DNA of 64,000 bases. Source: Ophiocordyceps camponoti-saundersi (nom. inval.) (taxonomy: Eukaryota > Ascomycota > Sordariomycetes > Hypocreales > Ophiocordycipitaceae). Both the position numbers and the translations under genes were made by a program. The notes below the pieces were generated by a model, which had not been told where the DNA came from, ran no database searches, and saw only the letters and a list, made by a program, of their open reading frames with translations. Where the stretch lies: the NCBI GenBank assembly GCA_003339415.1, contig PDHQ01000030.1, forward strand, positions 72,109-136,108, written 5' to 3'. Of this stretch, positions 55,102-64,000 are shown piece after piece; the first letter of the stretch is position 1; every line of letters begins with the position of its first letter.

Positions 55102-57749
55102 TCACAGCTTATTATAGGCCTTCAGGATAAAAGGCGAACTCGTGCCCTCGATAGGCTTGATACCCTGGGTGGCCGTCTTGGCATCGCCGTAGTACTTGAG
55201 TCGATATGTCCCCGGCTGTGCGTTTCCCTTCGTTTCCCACGTCACGTCGACCTCCTCGCCGCGAGTGAAGAATCTACCGTTTCGGCGCCAAGTGAATACC
55301 AGGAACCAATCTTGATCGTCGCGAATCCGGGTCCAGTTGCCGTCGTTACCCAACTGCTCGACCGCGGCGTATGTGTCTTCCAGTCTGAGGTTGTTCCGAG
55401 GATTCACCCCCTTGAACGTTGCTTGAACATCTTGTCCGACAAAATACTCCGTTTCAGGCTGACTAAGAGCCTCGCCATAATCCGACGACCGAAATATGAG
55501 GTCTATGGCAATGCCTGGGTTGGCATTAAAAGAGTGTTTTCGGTTATCTGGAGGCAGAGTGCCTTGCTCTGGATAATCCTTGGAGCCAGGGGTCAGATAG
55601 TGCATGCTGCTAACGCTTAAATTAATGTATGCGTCCAGCTGCCAACGGCCGTACAGAGTTGAGGCCCCCTCGTAGCGCTGAACATCGTATTCCTCTTTAG
55701 TGGCGAGGTAATGGGCGTAAGAGTTTACAGGGCCGGCAAGCACAACAATAGGTCGGACAGAGTTCATAAAGGTTTCCGCTTGCTCGGTAACAGCCTTTCT
55801 CCACCTTCGACCACTCATAGTGGTTACTTCGCTTGGGCTGAGAATGATGAACAACTGGCCGATACGGAACATAGCAACGTCGACAATATTCGGCGACCAG
55901 GCATATGGATACGGTGCCTCGCCACCATCAAATAACACCGGTTTCGGTACTTGACATATCTTCTGCCGACGAGTCGGGGATTTGATGATGCCGAAGACGA
56001 ATGTCCAGAGGGGGTTTCTGGGCTTGTCCGCGTCGCCTTGAACAAAGTCGAACAAGCCCGGACCGTCGGTAGTGCCAGCAGCGAAAGAGTAGCCGAGGGC
56101 CGCGGGACACGTCTGGACATTGTTGCCATCGGGAGTCGTAAAGTTCCACCAGGCCATGTTGTGATAGAAATGGTAGCCTTTGAGTCCTAGCCGGGCCTTA
56201 ATCGGTTTCCAGGCCGTGTTCGATGAAGTCTGAAAAGAAAGAAAAGTAGTTAGACATATGGCAAGCACGTCCGAAGTCCTCCCTGCTCACTAATAATTCC
56301 TCGGCTTTGACAGCTTGTCGCCGGGCGATTTCATGGCAGCTGCTAACACCCAGGTCCAATTCTCGAAACATAGGACCTCTCCCTATACATTTTGTCACCT
56401 TGCCGTCAGGGCATGACGAGTCGGTGATGTTGCACGGTTGCCCGGAACCGTCTTCGCACCAGGCGCCGTCAGTGTTGGGGGACACGTCGGCCTCATTCGC
56501 TTGGCCAAAAGCGCCAACGAAATCTTCGGTGAACGGAGCCAACTTTCTCATTTTCTGCTCCAGCATCCATGCAGCCAGACCCTTGTTGTCACCCGAGACG
56601 TGAGTATTGTTTCCATAAAGAGAAGTCCCATGGACGGGAAACCAAGTCAAGAGACCTCTGGTTCTGCCATCTGATGCTCGCCTGAAACGAAGAGCTGTCA
56701 TTGTAGTGTCTACATCTCGTGCATATTTCTCTCTCTCCTCCGGCGGGTTGGCAAGATACGCCCATAGGGAGCGGTTGATGCTGGCGTCTTCGATCTCAAT
56801 AGTGGCGAAATCGAGATGGCCCTACGACGAACGAATGAGAAATGAAGGTCTCCAGTGAGATGGGAAAAGTCGGGGTCAAGGAAAGAGGAGAACTGACCTC
56901 TTCTAAGGACATGTGAGCTCGCTTGATTGAGAGAAGCGCACCATCGACAACAGCCCTGTGACCTTGAATGTCAAATCCGGACTGTGGAATCTGCGGCAAG
57001 AAGTAATTCCAGCCAGAGGAGGGACCGGAGTGGCTGTGAACAGACGACAAGGCAAAGTTGTGTTCGTTGTAAACGGAAAGCTCGCCGCTCGGGTTGGCTT
57101 TGAACGCGTCGAGTATGCTCATGCGGATAGCTGCATCGCTGTTGATGTTGTCAAGCACCACGTAGAGAAGGCGGTTTCGCGGCTCTTTGGCGTCGGCTAT
57201 GATGAAAGCTCGACTGTAAAGACGCTGTCGTAACCCCGTTGCCACCTGGTCCGAGTGCGCATACCCTGCCATGACGAGCTCGACGACAGGACCAGTGATG
57301 TCGGCTTTTCCAACGCCGATGAGAAATTTGCTTTCTTTCGGTAAACGGGGCCCTCGACCATTTGGCTCGCGTGGTCTTTCGTACGATCCACCACTTTGCG
57401 GCCTACCCTTGGGACGCTCGCCGCCAATACCGAGCTCAATCTGAATCGGGGAACCATCATGATTTTCATTTCTGTCAGATCCCGTGGACCGATGCTGTTC
57501 ACCAAGATGAACATTCAAGCCTAGATATGGTGATTTGTGGCTGTCTGGGGAAGGCGAATCGTCCAAGTCTGCGTTTTGAGTCTCCGGGGGAGATCCGAGG
57601 CCCAAATCGAGGGACAGGCCGGAAGGACCGTCTTCATCTTGGGGAAACGCCTTGGATCGAGCGTAGGCGTCACCTAGGAGGAATAAGAGAAGGAGTCTGG
57701 TAAGCGAGCAGGGGCGCAAAGTCGTCGAGGAAGGGCGCAAGGAAACCAT
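55102..57749 (-). CDS. Neutral ceramidase
   Basis: An 836-residue secreted or surface amidase that cleaves ceramide to sphingosine and fatty acid. Exons are 56898-57749, 56291-56821 and 55102-56229, all joined in phase 0 (SLEE-GHLDFATIEIEDASIN; KAEELL-TSSNTAWKPIKARL). The signal peptide is MVSLRPSSTTLRPCSLTRLL followed by LLFLLGDAYA. Residues 35-150 are a low-complexity extension not usual in the family. The catalytic domain then starts at FLIGVGKADITGPVVELVMA, with HNFALSSVHSHSGPSSGWNY (zinc His), FPVHGTSLYGNNTHVSGDNK carrying the expected nucleophile Ser360, and GDVSPNT-type sequence (EADVSPNTDG). The C-terminal beta domain ends GTYRLKYYGDAKTATQGIKP and a short tail. I chose the ATG at 57749 because it begins the signal peptide. 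Confidence 0.92.
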
Positions 57750-58649
57750 CGTGGCTGGACCTTGCCGGTGATGGACATAAAACAATCGCAAAGGGAGTCA
57801 GGCAACTTATTACAGCCATAATATTCGGGCTGGCCATCAGCTGGCCTTGTCTGACAGACCCGGCTAGTTGCACGATTTGGAGAGGCGGTCGCGACATTCC
57901 TAATGTGTGCGATAGTGCTGGTTTAGGTTGGAAAAGACCAAGACAGAAGCCACACGCAGATGCTCAGAGCATGGAATGTCGGTTGAGTCCAAGATGAGCA
58001 CGTTGAGGTCTAGAGTTTCAATTGGTGACAAGTTGCGTCTAGCGGTATATGCCATCATCACACGTCGAAGCCATGATTACGAAGAACTCTTGGAGGCGAC
58101 AGATGAAGCTGGCAGCCAGTTCGAATTTGAAGTTGGTGAAGTTGGTGATATGCAGTTGTACCAATATCACATTAGAACATCAGACTTGATACGCATGTAC
58201 AAATAGCCATCTCTTGATCACCTTTAGAGGCTTTAGGCTTTACGATACAGTTGACTCGTTTTTTTGTCAGCAATTCAGGCCTCGAATCCAAGGCATAAAA
58301 CAGAGCGACTCATGTCGCCGCTGCCCCTGCCCCTGCCCCTGCAACAGCCCGACCCCCCCTCCCCGCACCGAAAAAAAACGAGAGACGGATACCTCAAGAC
58401 CCGAACTTGTAACGGAAAACTGTCACTCTCCCATCATCCCCTCTCCTCCCATCTTTTCTCTTCGGCCGGTGCCATCTCACGACAACCATCGCAGTCGGCC
58501 TTCTCCTTTTATCTCTCCGACTGCTCTTCCGTTCCGCAGTCCCCTTCATCATCTACATACGGCTCCCCAATCATTACCGGCTCTTGCAGCCGCGCCTAGC
58601 GAACGACTCCCACCTCCAAAGCCTAAGCTGAGGTTAAGGCTCGACGAAA
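57750..58649. other. Divergent promoter region between the ceramidase gene and eIF4E
   Basis: 900 bases between divergent starts. A pyrimidine-rich leader with CTGCCCCTGCCCCTG repeats lies at about 58319-58345. A 92-codon frame at 57928-58206 on the plus strand has no family resemblance and is not called. Confidence 0.55.
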
Positions 58650-59537
58650 ATGGCGACCATCGCGACGCCGATCACCAACTCCGACCAGCAGGTCGATCTC
58701 TCGACTATCCCCATCTCTCCCGGTGGTAAGGAAGATGGTGCCGAGGAGCGTACCGGCGATAAGCCCGTCACCGTTTTCCACGACAAGGACAACTTCAACG
58801 TCAAACATCCCCTCCAGAACAAGTGGACCCTTTGGTTCACCAAGCCCCCGACTGGCAAGGTACGGTCGCCGGCTACTTAGCACGCCTCATTTGACCGGCT
58901 GCTGACCTTTTTTAGGGCGATAACTGGAATGACCTGCTCAAGGAGGTTATCACATTCAACTCGGTCGAGGAGTTTTGGGGTGTTTATGTGAGTTTTCCCG
59001 CTTACCTGAGGCCTGAAACCCTGTTTCTGACCATGTCTCTCCGCATAGAACAATGTCGCGCCCGTCTCCGAGCTGCCGCAAAAGGCCGACTATCACCTTT
59101 TCAAGGCGGGCGTGCGACCCGAGTGGGAGGATCCCCAGAACAAGCATGGAGGCAAGTGGTCTTACCAGTATAAGGAGAAGCGCAGCATCGACATCGATCG
59201 TCTCTGGCTTCAGGTCATGATGGGCGCGATCGGCGAGACGCTCGAGAACGAAGACGACGGCGAAGTCATGGGTGTCGTCGTCAACGTCCGCAAGGCCTTT
59301 TACCGCATAGGCATCTGGACTCGGACCCTTGGACAACGCGTCGTTGGCCGTGGTGACGGCGATGTCTCCGGTGGCAAGGGTCGTCCTATGGAAAAGGGCA
59401 AGGATATTCTCATGTCCATCGGCCGTCGTTTCAAGGACGTATTGGAGCTTCCGAGCACCGAGCAGGTGGAGTTCTCTGGCCACACCGAGAGCGCCCAGAC
59501 AGGCAGCAGCAGGGCGAAGCCCAAGTACGTCGCTTGA
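58650..59537 (+). CDS. Translation initiation factor eIF4E
   Basis: A 256-residue mRNA cap-binding protein. Exons are 58650-58859, 58916-58987 and 59049-59537, all phase 0. After a 45-residue variable N-terminus comes HPLQNKWTLWFTKPPTGK, then GDNWNDLLKEVITFNSVEEF with WGVYNNVAP, and LPQKADYHLFKAGVRPEWED. The Trp residues that stack on the m7G cap are in the conserved places (WTLWF, FWGVY, PEWED). The IDRLWLQVMMGAIGETLE helix for eIF4G/4E-BP binding is present. The C-terminus is extended by about 40 residues beyond the core, as in other filamentous fungi. It ends tail-to-tail with the acyl-CoA synthetase gene. Confidence 0.95.
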
Positions 59538-60071
59538 GATGTACCGTCCGGAACTGCTTCGGAGAAAGCAGACGATCGTGGCATGCATTAAATACCCCAT
59601 CGCACATTAATTATTCCTGCGCACGTTTTGGACGTTGTGAATTTTCAAGATGGTCCACCGCCCTACGTCAGGCAGACGTACATACATCGGCTGTTGTTCA
59701 TGCTCGGCTCACGTCGTCAAACCTGGCAAGGACTCGGCCAGGCTATTGACACGGTGTGTCTTGATGGACTGGGCTAGGCGAGAGAAACTTCTGATTTTGG
59801 CGTTGCTGGGAAAGGATTCCCCTCTTTGCTCTTGTTTCCTGTGTTTCTCATCCCCCACACGTTCGATGGTTTCGCAGAAAAGGCAGCAGAGGCATAGTGT
59901 GGAGTTGCAGGCAAGCAATAGAGTATTCTCGTTCAGATTTGGTCTTTATCCTCAAAACGCGTATCGTTTTCACATGACTATCGGAAAATCTTTATTCTTG
60001 TCTAATCCTGTATAGTGATAAGAAACACTGGCCGCCCAAAAAGTCATCCAAAACGCCAGCCCCCGTTAAGT
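59538..60071. other. Convergent 3' intergenic region
   Basis: 534 bases between eIF4E and the acyl-CoA synthetase gene, which face each other. No further feature is seen. Confidence 0.6.
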
Positions 60072-61971
60072 CTATTTCCCCTCGTCACCGCTGAACTCGT
60101 CGGCAAAGACGGCGCGAACGAGTTCCTTCTTGTTGATCTTGCCCATTGCGTTGCGGGGAATATTATCGACAACCTTCAAAGTCTGGGGAATCTTGAAGCC
60201 GGCGAGGCGACCTTTGAGGGCGCGACGCATGTCCAGAGGTGTCCATCTCTGAACCACCTCACGATCAAGAACGACAACGGCTCCGACCTTTTGACCCCAG
60301 TTGCCGCTGGGCACGGCGACGACGGCAACCTCGGCGACTTCGGGCAGAGAAAGCAGCTCGCGCTCGACTTCTAAGGCGCTAACCTTTTCGCCGCCCGTCT
60401 TGATGATATCGGCGCTGACGCGGCCTTGTACGAAGAATATCGGGCCGCGGGCCCAGGTTTGGTGATCGAGGCCGGCTGTAGGCACAGCGCGGCGGAGGGC
60501 GACATCACCAGTGCGGAACCAGGGCTTGCCACCGTCCGGATCAGAGACAAAAGTCCGGTCCGTGGCGTCGGGGTCGCGCCAGTATTGGCTGAAGATGGTC
60601 GGGCCGCGAAGCTGAATCTCGCCGGGCTTGTCTAAGGCATCTAGGGCGATAGGACGGTCGGTATCGAGATCAACGAGGCGGGCCTGAACCGAGGGTAAGG
60701 GCCATCCGACGCTGGCATCGACCCGATCTGCGAAGTTGAGGCCGCAACTGAGTGCCATACCAACCTCTGTCATGCCGTAGCGTTCGAGAAGGATGTTGCC
60801 GCGACTCAGGTCTCGCCATGCGGCCTTGATGGGGGTGGGCAACGCGGCAGAGCCGGAGATGGCGAGGCGCATGTTGGTGGGCGAGACGGCTTCGCGAGCG
60901 GCTTCGCCCACGTCAGACGGGAGGGACTTGTGTGACGCCAGTAGACGGCTATAGACGGTGGGCACTACGGTGAATAGGCTGACGAGTTGCGGCCGGCGAA
61001 TATCTTTAGGGGAAGAAGAAGCTAGGGGGGCAGCGAGACGTCTCCACACGGCGTCGGCGTTGAAGGGAAACATGAACTCGACGGAAGCGCCGGCGACCAA
61101 GGGCGTGATGAGGGCGTTGACAACGCCGTGGATGTGATTGAGCGGCAGGACGTGGAGGATGCGGTCCGTGGGAGTGTAGCGCCAAGCTTCGATCAACGAC
61201 CGGGACTGGGCTTCGAGAACGGCATGCGGCAGGACGACGCCTTTCTGTAACGCAAGCGGGTAAGCCTTAACATCGCGAGATGACGGTTCGATACTGTCTC
61301 ACCGGACGGCTTGTCGTGCCTGAAGTGTACAACATGAGGCTTGCTGCTGCCGCTGCCGCCTCAGCTCCGCTGTCGAGCGACACAAGCTTCCCGGGCGTCT
61401 CGCCGACGAGATGTTTTTCTAAAGGTATGTGAAAGGGTCTCGACTTCAGATCAGTAGCCAGAACTTCTTCGGCTTTGGCGGCCATCTTGGTCGAGGCGAC
61501 CAGTAGCGAAGCCTCGCTGTGGTTGAGTATGTACTGCAGCTCGGGAGCCGGAAAGGCGGCTGAAAGGGGTACGGCGACAGAGCCGGAGGCGAGGGAAGCC
61601 AGTAGCGTCACTGAGCATTTATCAGGCGAAGTTCACGAGCATGTTGGTTTTTCTCACGGACCGACAAAGTCATAGCCGTTTTCGACGAGGAAAGCAACCC
61701 GCTGGCCCGCGAGGTCGGCGCCATTAGCCGCCTCCCGTAGTCGGTCTCGCGTGCGCGCAACATCGAGAAGAAGGCGACCGTAGGTGAAAGCCCGGCCCGA
61801 GGGCCAATGCAGTATGGCCGTGGATCGCGGATCGTGCTGGGCGACGGCCCGGAAGACGGGTAGAGACGGCAAAGCGGAGACGGAGAAGGTCGCCATTCTG
61901 ACGCCGGGGGCGGGAGAAGATCCGAGAACGCGCCGCAGGGCTGATGAATGCAGGCAGCAGCGGACAATCAT
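60072..61971 (-). CDS. Acyl-CoA synthetase, malonyl-CoA synthetase (ACSF3)-like
   Basis: A 596-residue member of the ANL superfamily that activates a carboxylic acid through an acyl-adenylate; the closest match in layout is ACSF3, which makes malonyl-CoA in mitochondria. Exons are 61662-61971, 61303-61610 and 60072-61244, giving NGYDFV-VTLLASLASGSVAV and GTTSRP-KGVVLPHAVLEA. Motifs in order are LMLYTSGTTSRPKG (P-loop), PLNHIHGVVNAL, ERYGMTEVGMALS, WFRTGDVAL, GRVSADIIKTGGEKVSALEV, and PRNAMGKINKKELV with the catalytic Lys. The N-terminus MIVRCCLHSSALRRVLGSSP is a fair mitochondrial presequence; an alternative ATG at 61896 would remove it. Substrate assignment as malonate is inference. Confidence 0.88.
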
Positions 61972-62816
61972 GGATATCTGCCTCGGCGCGAGGAGAGCAG
62001 AAGGAGGGTAGGATCTGAAGTCTGACGTTGGCCATGACTGCTGGCATGCAGTGGGTCTGGATGGTGAAGGATGAGGCTCGGCTGCAGCGGCAGGCCATGC
62101 ACAACATTGAAGTTTATATGTACACAGCTGTGCAGCCGTGGCGCAACCATCCGATCACCAGCCACAAGGCTCCGCCCGTTGAGCGCCGGGCCCGGGTCCG
62201 AGCGACGATTTGTTTGCTGCAGGGTTTTTTGTTACGGCCCGTAAGCGAAGCTGTCAGCCAGGATATGACCGAGGCGATGCACGTTGTCACCGCCCTCGTC
62301 TCGTCTCACCCGAAGCAACCCCCTTCGTTCGCATTTGCGACGCTTCCCTATTCGAATCGTCCAGCATCGTGCCACCGCGCACCAAGGTTCTGTTTCTGGC
62401 CCGACCCCAGTCACCGCTTCTCGGAACGAGGGTCCTATTGGATCAATCCCACCCTTCCTCTCGAATACACACATACATCCGTACATACGGACTACATCAT
62501 GCATACACATCCGTACATCTCACCGACTTCACCGAACCAGGGGGGCATGCGAACACAAGAGTGAATGTGCATATATATCCGTCCATACCTACCCACATAC
62601 ATATCATCGGTAGATGCCACTTGATTGATTTTACTTGCTCGAACCTCTTCCCTCTTGTCCTCTCTTCGCGCGTTTCGTCATCCTGTCAGCACTGTCCCGT
62701 GCCACGACACGTGCTCGTTTCTGGTGCTAGGTACCTACCCACGCTCCAGGATCTTCCTTCAGCTGTCATCTGAGCATCTGCTCTCACAAACTCGTCGTCC
62801 AAACTCGTCGCCCCCA
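61972..62816. other. Divergent promoter region between the acyl-CoA synthetase and BolA genes
   Basis: 845 bases between divergent starts. Short ACAT/CCGTACATAC repeats lie at about 62465-62600. No gene is recognised. Confidence 0.55.
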
Positions 62817-63346
62817 ATGCTACGACGTTACGCCCTCGGTTTCTCCAGCGTTGGTCGTCAGTTCAGTACCATGGGCTCCAATACGCCCATGGAAGATGCC
62901 ATCCGCGCAAAGGTCGGTATTGATTAGCCCCCCATGCCCGCCATAAGGCCACTGAGTAACACTCTATTAGATCATGGCTGCATTGAACCCACAGACGCTG
63001 GAGATTTACAATGACTCTCACCTCCACGCAAATCACAAGGCCATGCAGGGTAGCACGTCGCGCGAAACGCACTTTAGGTGTGTGTCCTCGACTCCGTCTT
63101 TGCCTATTCCCTCTAACAACACTTCCTCCAAGGCTCGTCATCATCTCCGACGCGTTTCAGTCCAAGATGCAGCGCTCCCGCCATCGCATGATTTACGCTC
63201 TGCTGCGAGATGAAATGGCACAAGAAAACGGTATCCACGCCATTCAGCTCAAAACCATGACCCCCGACGAGGAGGACCGCTTGCAGCAGAAAAGGCACGA
63301 CAACAACGACGACAAATCTGCTCAGTCGCCCACTGACATGACATGA
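62817..63346 (+). CDS. BolA-family protein, mitochondrial type
   Basis: A 138-residue BolA protein. Mitochondrial BolA factors work with the monothiol glutaredoxin Grx5 and Nfu1 in [4Fe-4S] maturation of lipoate synthase and succinate dehydrogenase. Exons are 62817-62912, 62971-63077 and 63133-63346; junctions give AIRAK-IMAALNPQTLEIYN and SRETHF-R-LVIISDAFQS. The N-terminus MLRRYALGFSSVGRQFSTMG is a typical mitochondrial presequence. BolA landmarks are LEIYNDSHLHANHKAM, ETHFRLVIISDAFQ and RSRHRMIYALLRDEM, with the conserved His of SRHRMIY. The extra C-terminal tail is polar. Which paralogue (BOL1 or BOL3 type) is not decided, though the HLHANH loop favours the BOL1/BOLA1 kind. Confidence 0.9.
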
Positions 63347-64000
63347 AGACCAATGCATCTACGAAGCGGAAGAGGGAACAGGGCGACCAGGAAACGAAAA
63401 AGCATGGACAACGGGCAGGCGGGGAGAACGGAAGAGACAGGGAAAGCGGACGAGAAAAGAAAAAAAAGCAAGGGGGACACATAAACGGCAAACGTCTTCC
63501 CCTTTTCGCCGGACGTTGATCCGACGACACCAACCATGACTCGGGCAGGGGCTCTCCTGCGCCGCGTGGGAATGAATTAGATATGATGCGGCTCCTCACG
63601 GAGTGAGGATTTTTGGTCTCGGCGAGGTGACAGCGCTATTCGACACGCCTAAAGCAGGGGCTTTGGTTGAGGCGCAGGTTTTCCGGCATGATAGGGTCGT
63701 AGCTAGGTGTAAGCCGTGAGGCATGGCACCGGAAACTACTAGTTACATGACGCATGTTAGACGTCGATTCACTCACTAAGGTGCGTGTGTACGGACGATT
63801 TGGCAATGACGACGAGTCAGCAACCGGACCGGATCAGTCAGTTCGGATGAATGGGTTTGTTTCTTTACTCCTTGGAGGGTCCCGTGGTTGCCGCCACTCG
63901 TAATGGCCAGCTGTCCGGAACTTCATGACTCTGATCTTTTGCCCTACGACACTGCGCAGAGCTTCATCATTGCCCGGCTATGACGCACTGCGCGTAGTCA
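63347..64000. other. Right-hand flank downstream of the BolA gene
   Basis: 654 bases with the BolA 3' flank and unassigned sequence to the window edge. A purine-rich stretch lies at 63360-63480. No gene is supported on either strand. Confidence 0.55.

Noticed and set aside
57928..58206. 92-codon open frame on the plus strand
   Set aside because: It has no family resemblance, no signal or motif, and sits in the promoter region between two divergent genes. It was kept out for lack of support.
1..64000. tRNA genes, rRNA, CRISPR arrays, inteins and transposons
   Set aside because: I scanned for B-box-like GGTTCGAAT patterns, regular direct repeats with spacers, and transposase or reverse-transcriptase motifs and found none convincing. 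Visual reading cannot exclude small or decayed copies; tRNAscan-SE, Infernal and RepeatMasker runs would settle it.

Overview
The window is 64 kb of nuclear DNA from a filamentous ascomycete fungus. The grounds are 26 protein-coding genes on both strands, short introns of about 45-80 bases with GT...CTAAC/CTGAC...AG signals, GC-rich coding sequence, and families typical of Pezizomycotina (Zn2Cys6 regulator, DUF7707 cell-surface protein, secreted GMC oxidoreductase, FAR-17a/AIG1-like protein). Sordariomycetes, perhaps Hypocreales, is my best guess from the general look of the proteins; it is inference and the species is not determined.

Layout. 1-14.5 kb: 5' part of a choline/ethanolamine phosphotransferase, a DUF7707 GPI-anchored protein, a Ypt35-type PX protein, an IQ-motif protein, a SAS4-domain protein, the MBOAT protein GUP1, an AIG1-like membrane protein and an Hrt3-type F-box protein. 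15-29.9 kb: a conserved protein of unknown function, RLP24 (60S assembly), the mitochondrial carrier MTM1, a secreted glycine-rich/cysteine-rich protein, a WDR89-like WD40 protein, FRG1, a 2OG-Fe(II) oxygenase and a ZIP metal transporter. 29.9-34.5 kb: a 4.6 kb stretch with no recognisable gene. 34.5-42 kb: a cytochrome P450, a mitochondrial two-helix membrane protein and a Zn2Cys6 transcription factor. 42-46 kb: a second gene-poor stretch of 4 kb, full of simple repeats. 46-63.3 kb: CIA2 (cytosolic Fe-S assembly), a secreted GMC oxidoreductase, the spliceosomal GTPase SNU114, a neutral ceramidase, eIF4E, a malonyl-CoA-synthetase-like enzyme and a BolA-family protein.

Functional themes are mostly housekeeping. 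They are membrane lipids (EPT1/CPT1, GUP1, ceramidase, acyl-CoA synthetase), Fe-S and mitochondrial biology (MTM1, CIA2, BolA, the two-helix protein), ribosome, splicing and translation (RLP24, SNU114, eIF4E), and the cell surface (DUF7707, glycine-rich protein, GMC). The oxidative enzymes and the C6 regulator are spread out and separated by housekeeping genes, so I do not see a biosynthetic cluster. I found no tRNA, rRNA, CRISPR array or intact transposon.

The most unusual features are the small secreted protein with a doubled CxxxK[Y/W]CC motif, a 5-base first coding exon in RLP24, three repeated hydrophobic/acidic motifs in an N-terminal extension of the ceramidase, and a dense set of (TACA)n/(TAGG)n tetranucleotide arrays in the intergenic DNA. 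Gene models were built by hand from splice signals, frame agreement and family resemblance; every spliced model listed keeps an open frame across all its junctions.
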